Assembly (NCBI GenBank): GCA_903854805.1
Contig: CAINXK010000258.1
Span: forward strand, 1 to 23,223
Length of the DNA: 23,223 nt
From: an uncultured Anaerolineae bacterium
GTDB taxonomy: Bacteria > Chloroflexota > Anaerolineae > Anaerolineales > Villigracilaceae
Direction: 5' to 3'
The position numbers and the translations under genes are program-made. The first letter of the stretch is position 1. The number at the start of each line of letters is the position of its first letter. Under the pieces are notes generated by a model. That model was not told the origin of the DNA and did no database searches. It saw only the letters and a list, made by a program, of their open reading frames with translations. This document shows positions 8,024-14,762 of the stretch, piece after piece.

Positions 8024-9015
8024 GCCTGCGCAAATGTGTCGATAAGCAGTTTTACATTCCCGCCCGCCGGGTAAAGAATTGGACAAGTACATCCGCGTTT
8101 GTTGTATTCTTCAACCTTCGTCCGAGCTTCCTCAGGGGTGCCCGATGCAGTAATACGATTTACGAGTTCATCCGGGACGAGGTGTTTGGCTTTATTAATC
8201 TGTTCCTTGGTGGCAGGCCATCCAAGGATTGATTGGATTTCGTTGACAACTTCCTGGGATACTCCGCTGGCCTTTGCAATATGTGGTTGTTGGGCAAGAT
8301 ATTGGCAGAGGAGCATCTTGGTTGTTTCGATTGCGACATCATGGTCGTGGTCCACTGAGCAGACGATCAGTTGAGGCCGGTCGATTTCGTCGAAATTCCT
8401 TCCAGCTTTTTTAGCGCCATTATGAAGTAATTCGAGAGCGCGATCATTATATGCGGGTGGTACGCAATAATTCAACACCGCGCCATCAGCAATTTCTCCG
8501 GTCATTTCCATCATCTGGTCGCCAGTTGCGCCAATCATGATTGGAACGTTCCGCGGCTCTCGGCGTCCGTGCACAACATCGAGTTCGATACCATCAACAT
8601 GCACAAATTCACCATGAAAGGTAACTCGCTCCATATTTAGCAATCGGCGCATTGTTAGTACGGTTTCTTTCATCGCAGTCAGTGGTTTTTTACGATCAAT
8701 GCCCACATTTTTTGCCAGCGGATCCCACCAGGCACCGATGCCACAAATGATGCGTCCGGGAGCCAGGTCATCGAGGGTGAGGTAAGTTGCTGCAAGGAGG
8801 CCGATATTGCGAGTCCAGTTGTTAATGACGCCTGAGCCAACTTTAAGTTTTTCTGTGACGGCAGCATAGGCCGCCATAGGCACGATAGCATCGCGTACGA
8901 GCCGTGATTCTGCCTGCCAGACTGCTTCGAAGCCTTTCTCCTCAGCATATCTGACATAATCCAATCCATCGCGCAAATCGTGAGAATCTTGCAGATAAAG
9001 TGCAACACGAGCCAT
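8020..9015 (-). CDS. LLM-class (F420-dependent type) oxidoreductase, Mer-like
   Basis: A 331-residue protein of the luciferase-like monooxygenase superfamily, a TIM-barrel fold. Recognisable parts are the N-terminal [19 protein letters not shown], the [16 protein letters not shown] segment, [16 protein letters not shown], and [22 protein letters not shown]. These match the group often labelled methylenetetrahydromethanopterin reductase, which use reduced F420. Here the true substrate is unknown, since no methanopterin pathway is visible. AGGAG lies 7 bases before the ATG. The gene starts 12 bases after cofC and its stop overlaps the kinase start by 4 bases. Membership of an F420-making cluster supports F420 over FMN as cofactor. 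Confidence 0.88.
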   Translation of the reverse strand: MARVALYLQDSHDLRDGLDYVRYAEEKGFEAVWQAESRLVRDAIVPMAAYAAVTEKLKVGSGVINNWTRNIGLLAATYLTLDDLAPGRIICGIGAWWDPLAKNVGIDRKKPLTAMKETVLTMRRLLNMERVTFHGEFVHVDGIELDVVHGRREPRNVPIMIGATGDQMMEMTGEIADGAVLNYCVPPAYNDRALELLHNGAKKAGRNFDEIDRPQLIVCSVDHDHDVAIETTKMLLCQYLAQQPHIAKASGVSQEVVNEIQSILGWPATKEQINKAKHLVPDELVNRITASGTPEEARTKVEEYNKRGCTCPILYPAGGNVKLLIDTFAQA

Positions 9016-9027
9016 ATATTTTCTCCT

Positions 9028-9639
9028 TCAAATGTTGTTTTGTTCGTTAAGGCGTTTGAGTAAGGTAAGGTCATCCGGGGTATCAAGATCAAGCTCAATA
9101 TGCTGGTTACGAACGATTTCAAGGCGCGCACCTGCATTACGGGCTAATTCACAATGGCTATGAAACGATCCTTTTCCGAAGTCATACTTGATCAAACCGC
9201 CAGGAGCCATAAGCAGTGCGTTGGTACCATTTTCGTGTCTATCAGGTGTGATTACCACACAGGGCGGTTTGTAAATATGTTCAAAAAATAACAACAAATC
9301 TTCCTTCGTTAACAAGGGTAAATCTGCAGGTAGTACCAAAACACCGCGAGTGGCGTAATTTCGGGCAAGCATGGTAGCACGAGTTAATGCGCTATTTAGA
9401 TTCGGATTGCCATCTTCCAGTACCGTACGCGCTCCTAGTTCCCGAGCAATTGCCAATGCTAAGGGATCCCGGCTGACGACCAGAATTTGCGAAACTGCTG
9501 GAGTGTTTCGCAATACATCGATGGTTTGTTCCAAGAAGGTGCGATTCAGATCGGCACGTTCATTATCTGAAAGTACGCCTGAAAGACGAGATTTACCAAG
9601 CCGAAGCGGTTTTACGGGGACAATTGCCCAAATGGTCAT
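9028..9639 (-). CDS. cofC: Phospholactate/PEP guanylyltransferase CofC (FbiD)
   Basis: A 203-residue cytoplasmic nucleotidyltransferase that activates 2-phospho-L-lactate or phosphoenolpyruvate with GTP for F420 assembly. The family motif PVKPLRLGKSRLS begins at residue 8, ending a few residues after Lys16 and Arg18. Further matches are LVLPADLPLL (metal-binding Asp), PDRHENGTNALL, DFGKGSFHSHCELA, and the closing LDLDTPDDL. Length is typical. In bacteria such as mycobacteria the FbiD form takes PEP, which requires a later reduction. The FbiB-C-like nitroreductase encoded two genes upstream fits that route. The gene starts 4 bases after the cofD stop, and the LLM oxidoreductase follows after 12 bases. 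Confidence 0.95.
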   Translation of the reverse strand: MTIWAIVPVKPLRLGKSRLSGVLSDNERADLNRTFLEQTIDVLRNTPAVSQILVVSRDPLALAIARELGARTVLEDGNPNLNSALTRATMLARNYATRGVLVLPADLPLLTKEDLLLFFEHIYKPPCVVITPDRHENGTNALLMAPGGLIKYDFGKGSFHSHCELARNAGARLEIVRNQHIELDLDTPDDLTLLKRLNEQNNI

Positions 9640-9643
9640 GCGA

Positions 9644-10573
9644 TCATTCTTTCTCTGTGAAGTTTAGCACATCTTGCGCGAGCCGGACACGCTCAGAGCC
9701 TGTTTTCATCAGGGTGTTTACTGTTAGAGTATGAAGTCCAAGTGCCTGGATATCTTCTTCCCAGCAATTATCTTGAATATCCAAAACAAATCCAGAGATA
9801 ATACCCTGATAATGTTCTGCGACTGCCAAAGTGGATGGCTTAATTCCTAGTTCTGTGAACATCTTTGCCGCGGGACCCTTTACGGATTGGCCGCCAATAA
9901 TTGGTGAAACCGCAATTACGTTTTTTTGTGCGATTGCGTTTCGCATCCCGGGAATTGCCAGAATTGGATCTATGCTGACCCACGGGTTGCTCGGACAAAA
10001 AATTACAGTGTCTGCATTTTGGATGGCATGCAATACCCCTGGGGCAGGCTTTGCTGAATCGATACCCGCGAAGCGAAAGCCCTTCACGATTGGATTGCAC
10101 TGTTGATGGACGAAGTATTCCTGAAAGGCAAGTTCACCCATCTCCATCGTTGCGACAATTGTCGCAACGGGTTGGTCTGACATAGGGATGATGGTTGTTT
10201 TGATATTCCACTTCAGGCAAAAATCGTGAACAATCTGGGATAAGGGCTGGCCTGATTTTAATCGTCGGGTGCGTTCCAGATGGGTAGCAAGGTCTTTATC
10301 GCCAATTCTGAACCAATCTAAACCGCCGAGATTGGATACATTTGTAAAAACATCCCAACTTTCCCCGGTTCTTCCCCAGCCAGTTTCTGGATTGGCAAGC
10401 CCGGCGAGCGTGTAACAAACGGTATCAAGGTCCGGACAAATTCTAAGACCCCAATGCTCAAAATCATCGCCGGTGTTGACGATGATGGTGAGGTTTTCGG
10501 GTGGCAAGCATTGTGCGAGGCCGTCAGCAAGTTTTGCGCCACCAACTCCGCCAGCAAAAGCAACTATGTTCAT
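9644..10573 (-). CDS. cofD: 2-phospho-L-lactate transferase CofD (FbiA)
   Basis: A 309-residue cytoplasmic enzyme that joins the activated phospholactate or enolpyruvyl group to Fo, giving F420-0 or its dehydro form. Diagnostic motifs are [14 protein letters not shown] (residues 6-19), VNTGDD (32-37), PDLDT (47-51) with [16 protein letters not shown] following, and [14 protein letters not shown] near residue 190. Length matches the family. ATG at 10573 has a CGGAG element 5 bases upstream and lies 10 bases after the nitroreductase stop. cofC follows after 4 bases. The substrate partner CofC is encoded next to it, as in many F420 clusters. Confidence 0.96.
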   Translation of the reverse strand: MNIVAFAGGVGGAKLADGLAQCLPPENLTIIVNTGDDFEHWGLRICPDLDTVCYTLAGLANPETGWGRTGESWDVFTNVSNLGGLDWFRIGDKDLATHLERTRRLKSGQPLSQIVHDFCLKWNIKTTIIPMSDQPVATIVATMEMGELAFQEYFVHQQCNPIVKGFRFAGIDSAKPAPGVLHAIQNADTVIFCPSNPWVSIDPILAIPGMRNAIAQKNVIAVSPIIGGQSVKGPAAKMFTELGIKPSTLAVAEHYQGIISGFVLDIQDNCWEEDIQALGLHTLTVNTLMKTGSERVRLAQDVLNFTEKE

Positions 10574-10583
10574 AACGCTCCGT

Positions 10584-11192
10584 TTATACCAGGAATTTTA
10601 CAACTTCTTCGAGCGTCTTTAACCTTTTTTCTTTAGGCGGTTCTGAAGAATAACCCAGGAAAAACATCGCTTGTGGTTCCCAGTTCTCTGGTAAATCCAA
10701 TGCTAACCTGACTGAACTTTGTGCAAATAAGGGGCTGCAGGTCCAAACCGAAGCCAACCCTTCGGCATGTGCTGCGAGTTGAAGCTGCAAGCCTGCAGAT
10801 GCAACAGATTGGATAGCCATGGTACGTTCTGCCAGCGCGTGGCTTCCAGTAAGATCGGCAAAAACATCCATTTCGCTCATATCCATACAAAGAATAATAA
10901 TAACAGGGGCATTAATTATTCGATTTTTCGACCGATTTATTCGAGTTTCGATTTCAAGCTCGCCAAGACCATCTGCAATAAGGTCTCGATGAAAATCAGC
11001 CGTCATTAGCAGGCTTAGATGAGTTTTATTTATTTCATCTGTGATCACCGTGAAACGCCAGGGTTGTCGATTGTGTGCTGACGGCGCGTACATGGCTGTT
11101 TCAAGAATGCGAGTCAATATATCGAGAGAAACTGGAATGGGTTTAAATCGGCGGATTGAACGGCGAGTGCGTAAAAAGTGATGAAGGTCCAT
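10584..11192 (-). CDS. Nitroreductase-family protein, probable dehydro-F420-0 reductase (FbiB C-domain type)
   Basis: A 202-residue FMN-dependent nitroreductase-fold protein. It shows [14 protein letters not shown] near the N terminus (the R-R-S-x-R-x-F motif), [19 protein letters not shown] (FMN site), an [21 protein letters not shown] core helix and the closing [11 protein letters not shown]. This resembles the C-terminal half of mycobacterial FbiB, which reduces dehydro-F420-0. There it is fused to the CofE half; here the two are separate genes. The function is inferred from that resemblance and from cofD and cofC next door. An in-frame GTG at 11195 gives a 4-base overlap with the upstream gene; ATG at 11192 overlaps its stop by one base. 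Another nitroreductase function remains possible. Confidence 0.82.
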   Translation of the reverse strand: MDLHHFLRTRRSIRRFKPIPVSLDILTRILETAMYAPSAHNRQPWRFTVITDEINKTHLSLLMTADFHRDLIADGLGELEIETRINRSKNRIINAPVIIILCMDMSEMDVFADLTGSHALAERTMAIQSVASAGLQLQLAAHAEGLASVWTCSPLFAQSSVRLALDLPENWEPQAMFFLGYSSEPPKEKRLKTLEEVVKFLV

Positions 11193-11593
11193 CACCCCAT
11201 TGCCTGGACTTTTTCAGGTAGGATTTTATAAATGACACGTGGCTGTGTGGCGCTATGGCTTGGATAAATTGGGTTGCCACGATACTTGTAATTTAATATG
11301 TCAATGTGTTCTTCTGCTCCAACCATTGAAATTTCAATCACTTTACCGCGAATCTGGATATAGCGATAAGGATTTTCAGGATCTGTAATGACGAGTGCAA
11401 TGCTCGACCGAGCGCGCATGTTTTTATCTTTGATACGTCCCAAAGCAGAATTGACCAAAATACAATCACCCTCAATATTAAACCATATTGGCGTGACTTG
11501 CGGGCTGCCATCTGCCATAAGAGTGGCTAATTGTGCAAAAGCCTTTTTTTCATCTGATAATAGATTCTTGTGAGTTTCTGGAATGTTTAGCAT
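11192..11593 (-). CDS. PPOX-class F420-dependent protein (Rv1155-like)
   Basis: A 133-residue split-beta-barrel protein of the pyridoxamine-phosphate-oxidase-like superfamily. The pattern FAQLATLMADGSPQVTPIWF, then SALGRIKDKNMRA, ALVITDPENPYRYIQIRGKV, closely follows the Rv1155-type F420-binding subgroup. The protein probably dimerises and reduces an unknown substrate with F420H2. The frame extends upstream to 11644. ATG at 11593 is chosen because CAGGAA precedes it at 6-7 bases and the family begins there. It is separated from cofE by about 170 bases, in which I see A/T-rich sequence and a short GGATA/TATCC hairpin but no clear gene. An internal promoter could lie there. The nitroreductase gene overlaps its stop. 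Confidence 0.88.
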   Translation of the reverse strand: MLNIPETHKNLLSDEKKAFAQLATLMADGSPQVTPIWFNIEGDCILVNSALGRIKDKNMRARSSIALVITDPENPYRYIQIRGKVIEISMVGAEEHIDILNYKYRGNPIYPSHSATQPRVIYKILPEKVQAMG

Positions 11594-11762
11594 GCCATAT
11601 TCCTGTTTTAGGTATTTTATTTTTAAGTCAAAGCAATCAACCAACTGAACGATATTCTCAATTTCCAGTCTGGTACGAGGATAAGTATCCGATTATTTTT
11701 GCATTCAAAAGTAAAAAAAATCATATAAAATTCAATTTGGAACCTATTTGTAACGGGCCAAA

Positions 11763-12530
11763 TTACCTGAACATGTCTTGATCTTTTGGCCGTAACAATT
11801 CTTTTATCGAACCGTCGCGTAATTCAAATGGAAAACCTCGTATGTGAACAACTGGGATGCCCTCAGCGGCTTGGCCCATCACAAGCGAGGCCGCGGCAGC
11901 TAGTTCGTCTGCGATCCCCACGACGGTAATCTGAAGAGTGTAACCAAACAGGTCTTTCCAACCTCTTTCGTCAATTAGCCCGGGCAGACCAGAAATCCCA
12001 ATTGCCACACCTACAGTCCCAATCCGCCAGGCACGGCCATGTGAGTCGATGATCATTACACCGATTGTTTTTCCGCTGGTTTCTTCAAGCTTCTTCCGAA
12101 TTTCAGCAGCAGATTGATCGGGATTTTTCGGGAGTAGCAGGACCCAATCATCAGATGATGTGCCATTGCCGGCAACATTTGAATGATCAATTCCGGCATT
12201 GGCGCATACAAAACCCAGTCTATGTTCGACGATGACCGATCCAATCCGAGTGCGCAGGATTTCATTGCTTTCTCGGATAATTAGTTCGGCTAAGCGTGGG
12301 TCTTTTCCACTTTTGAGAGCCAATTCTTGTGCATCGGCAGACGGCTCGATCAGAGCCAGGTTCACCAGCTGGTTTTCGGCTTTGCTTATAATTTTTTGTG
12401 CAAATACGAAAATATCGCCGTTTTCCAGCGCTAGATTTGAAGATGCACATGCAAGCAATACCATTTCGGCTAGGTCATCGCCGGGTTTAATCATTGGTAG
12501 ACCTGGAAGAGGGGTGATAGTCAGAGGCAT
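11763..12530 (-). CDS. cofE: Coenzyme F420:L-glutamate ligase CofE (stand-alone)
   Basis: A 255-residue GTP-dependent ligase that adds glutamate residues to F420-0. Clear motifs are FAQKIISKAE (43-52), CANAGIDHSNV (109-119), DSHGRAWRIGTVGVAIGISG (162-181) and GIADELAAAASLVMGQAAEG. These hold the GTP and metal ligands of the family. Length equals that of archaeal CofE; the FbiB-type C-terminal nitroreductase extension is absent and a matching domain is encoded separately two genes downstream. ATG at 12530 is 30 bases after the npdG stop and has only a weak A/G-rich ribosome binding site. The tail length (one, two or more glutamates) cannot be read from the sequence. Confidence 0.96.
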   Translation of the reverse strand: MPLTITPLPGLPMIKPGDDLAEMVLLACASSNLALENGDIFVFAQKIISKAENQLVNLALIEPSADAQELALKSGKDPRLAELIIRESNEILRTRIGSVIVEHRLGFVCANAGIDHSNVAGNGTSSDDWVLLLPKNPDQSAAEIRKKLEETSGKTIGVMIIDSHGRAWRIGTVGVAIGISGLPGLIDERGWKDLFGYTLQITVVGIADELAAAASLVMGQAAEGIPVVHIRGFPFELRDGSIKELLRPKDQDMFR

Positions 12531-12560
12531 TCAGGTTCTTTTTTTCGACAAAGTCTGATT

Positions 12561-13229
12561 TCAGGCTTTGTGAACTCCCGTAATTTTGATGCCTGCATGG
12601 GTGGATCCGTATTGTTTATTAATATAAATAAGCAAACTGGTCAGCCCTTCAACGACCACAGAATTTTCAATTGGGCCGGCATCCCAGCCAGTTAATCCTG
12701 CAGCCTCGACAAGCTTAATTACTTGTAAGCGCGCTTCTTTGGACGAGCCAGTCACGAGAACATCGCAGGGAACTTCATCGCCGAACATGAGATGTTCATA
12801 CGAAATACTTTGGAATGCATCTACAACTTCTACGCCTTCGCCGAGTATTTCACGAGATTCTTGTGCGGCAGATCCAGCAGGGGGCATTTGTACCTTTGTA
12901 ACCTTGGGAGGAACCAGCGGAACTGTAACATCAACCAGTATTTTTCCCTGTAGAGCATCTTTGACTGTTTCCAGCGTAGATCTGTGCGCAGCGTAAGGGA
13001 CTGTTAGAACAACCATTCCGGCGTTTTGCGCTGCTGAGAGATTGTCCAAGCCTTTAACAGAATTATTACCAAGCAATTCATTTAATTCAGCTGCCGCAAC
13101 CTGGGCTTTTTCAATATCCCGTGACCCGATCGTTACGCTGTATCCTGCTTTTGCCCAACGATATGCCAGTCCTTTGCCTTCTTTTCCAGTTCCACCAAGA
13201 ACAGCGAGTGATCTAATTGTTTCAGACAT
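12561..13229 (-). CDS. npdG: F420-dependent NADP reductase
   Basis: A 222-residue dinucleotide-binding enzyme that passes hydride between F420H2 and NADP+. The N-terminal Rossmann motif LGGTGKEGKGLA (residues 11-22) is the family's variant of G-x-G-x-x-G. GSRD (35-38) supplies the arginine expected to bind the 2'-phosphate of NADP. The strings VVDAFQSISYEHL and DVLVTGSSKEA, and the final GLTSLLIYIN, agree with NpdG/Fno. The frame extends to a GTG at 13265. ATG at 13229 is preferred because GAGG stands 5 bases upstream and the Rossmann strand follows after a normal short lead. It opens the F420 run, with cofE 30 bases downstream, linking F420 supply to NADPH balance. Confidence 0.93.
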   Translation of the reverse strand: MSETIRSLAVLGGTGKEGKGLAYRWAKAGYSVTIGSRDIEKAQVAAAELNELLGNNSVKGLDNLSAAQNAGMVVLTVPYAAHRSTLETVKDALQGKILVDVTVPLVPPKVTKVQMPPAGSAAQESREILGEGVEVVDAFQSISYEHLMFGDEVPCDVLVTGSSKEARLQVIKLVEAAGLTGWDAGPIENSVVVEGLTSLLIYINKQYGSTHAGIKITGVHKA

Positions 13230-13360
13230 AAAATCCTCATTTTTGATTATTTCCGATTCTTGCACTTCAGGGTGCGAGGACCAGGATTTGTTTACAATGG
13301 ATAAAGCATGACTGTCTATATCCGGTAATCCAGCCGTAATGTTCTTGGATAGAACAGCGG

Positions 13361-14695
13361 TTAGAATTTTTCGTTGTAACGTTCCCAGGTTTTTGCGGAG
13401 AGCTCGCGCGATTTGGCCGTAATTTCTTTTTCATCCAGGGTAAGTAATATCCGGTCTTTCATCAAGACTTTCCCGTTTACGATTGTGGTTGTTACCATAC
13501 TGTCGCGAAACCCGAACAAGATGTGCCAGGGTAGATTTCCGCTGCTTAGTGGGGTTGGTGGATCATAATCTACGAATATTAAATCAGCTGCAGCTCCATT
13601 TTTAATTATTCCGATTTCCATCGCGAATAAATCTTTGGCCAGGGCAGAGTTATTATAAATTGCCATATTCGTGACAGTTTCTCCTCCCATGCTACGAGGG
13701 TCTCCAGAGTTAAGTTTATGAACCAGATAGGCTGTCTTCCACTCTTCCCACATCGCGTTTGAAAAACCATCATTCCCGATGCAAACTTTAATTCCTTTGT
13801 TTAGCATCTGCTCAACCGGAGAAACACCTACAGCGTTATTCATATTCGAGCGGGGCTGGTGGGTTACCCATGTTTGGGTTTCTGCTAAAATTTCCATTTC
13901 GGTGCTATCTACATGAATGCAATGCGCTGCTATGCTGTGCGGTCCTAGAATCCCATGTTTGTTAAGCCACTGAAGGGGTCGTGTCCCGACTTTTTTCTGG
14001 GTAAATTGACCATCGTCTTTGCTTTCTGAAACGTGGGTATGGAACCCAACATCTATGCCAACCGCTGCCCGGCATTGGTCGAGAGTTTCACTCGAAAGAG
14101 TGAGGGGGGCATGCAAACCGAACACAGCGGCCAGATTGGAGTTGCGATTCTTGACTGATCTAATAAAGCGGACATTTTCGGCTATTCCTGCCCTGGCTTT
14201 TTCGAGCCCATCGCGATCCGTGACTTCATAGCATAAAGCTGCTCTAATCCCTGATAATTCAACGGTTTCTGCGATGACATCCAGTGAACCATCGATGAAA
14301 TTTGGGGATGCGTGGTGGTCTACAAGTGTGGTCGTCCCGTGTTTTATCGCATCAACCTGGCACAGGAGTGCTGAATAGCGGACGTCATCCTCGGTTAAAG
14401 ATTTGTCCAACGGCCACCATAACTTTTCCAAAATCTGGGAGAAATTTGCGGGTGAGGCCCCTGGGATTGCCATTCCCCGTGAGAATGTACCGTAGAAATG
14501 AGTATGTGCACAGATGTTGCCAGGCATTACCAGTTGGCTTTGCGCATCAATTTGTGGTTCGCCTGGGTAGCGTTCAATCAATTCAGCTTGCGGACCAAGG
14601 TCAGAGATTTTACCAGCATTAATATATACGCCCCACTCTGGCAAAATCTGATTTGGTTTACCCCATGTAATGACTGTAGCATTAATAATTAACAT
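13361..14695 (-). CDS. ssnA: SsnA-family aminohydrolase/amidohydrolase
   Basis: A 444-residue metal-dependent hydrolase of the amidohydrolase superfamily (TIM barrel). Metal ligands are visible in NICAHTHFYG (His64, His66), FHTHVSE, AAHCIHVD and GNDGFS. The block LEKLWWPLDKSLTEDDVRYS, and then KHGTTTLVDHHASPN and CYEVTDRDG, identify it as SsnA, annotated in databases as a putative selenium-metabolism or purine-related aminohydrolase. Its real substrate is not established. ATG at 14695 has GAGG 5 bases upstream and matches the usual family length; the longer frame starts with TTG at 14710. The usual partners (ygfK, xanthine-dehydrogenase-like genes) are not in this window. npdG follows after 131 bases holding a 7-base hairpin (13259-13278) without a U tract. 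Confidence 0.9.
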   Translation of the reverse strand: MLIINATVITWGKPNQILPEWGVYINAGKISDLGPQAELIERYPGEPQIDAQSQLVMPGNICAHTHFYGTFSRGMAIPGASPANFSQILEKLWWPLDKSLTEDDVRYSALLCQVDAIKHGTTTLVDHHASPNFIDGSLDVIAETVELSGIRAALCYEVTDRDGLEKARAGIAENVRFIRSVKNRNSNLAAVFGLHAPLTLSSETLDQCRAAVGIDVGFHTHVSESKDDGQFTQKKVGTRPLQWLNKHGILGPHSIAAHCIHVDSTEMEILAETQTWVTHQPRSNMNNAVGVSPVEQMLNKGIKVCIGNDGFSNAMWEEWKTAYLVHKLNSGDPRSMGGETVTNMAIYNNSALAKDLFAMEIGIIKNGAAADLIFVDYDPPTPLSSGNLPWHILFGFRDSMVTTTIVNGKVLMKDRILLTLDEKEITAKSRELSAKTWERYNEKF

Positions 14696-14762
14696 ATTGT
14701 CCTCGAGCAATGATTTTGGTCCAGGTTCATCAGTAATATTTTATTCTAATTTGATACGATGT

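Noticed and set aside
8024..8092. Longer N terminus for the sensor kinase
   Set aside because: It would overlap the oxidoreductase by 73 bases; ATG at 8023 gives a standard ATGA overlap and starts just before the first membrane helix.
13259..13278. Terminator between ssnA and npdG
   Set aside because: Only a 7-base stem with one G-T pair and no T run after it on the minus strand.
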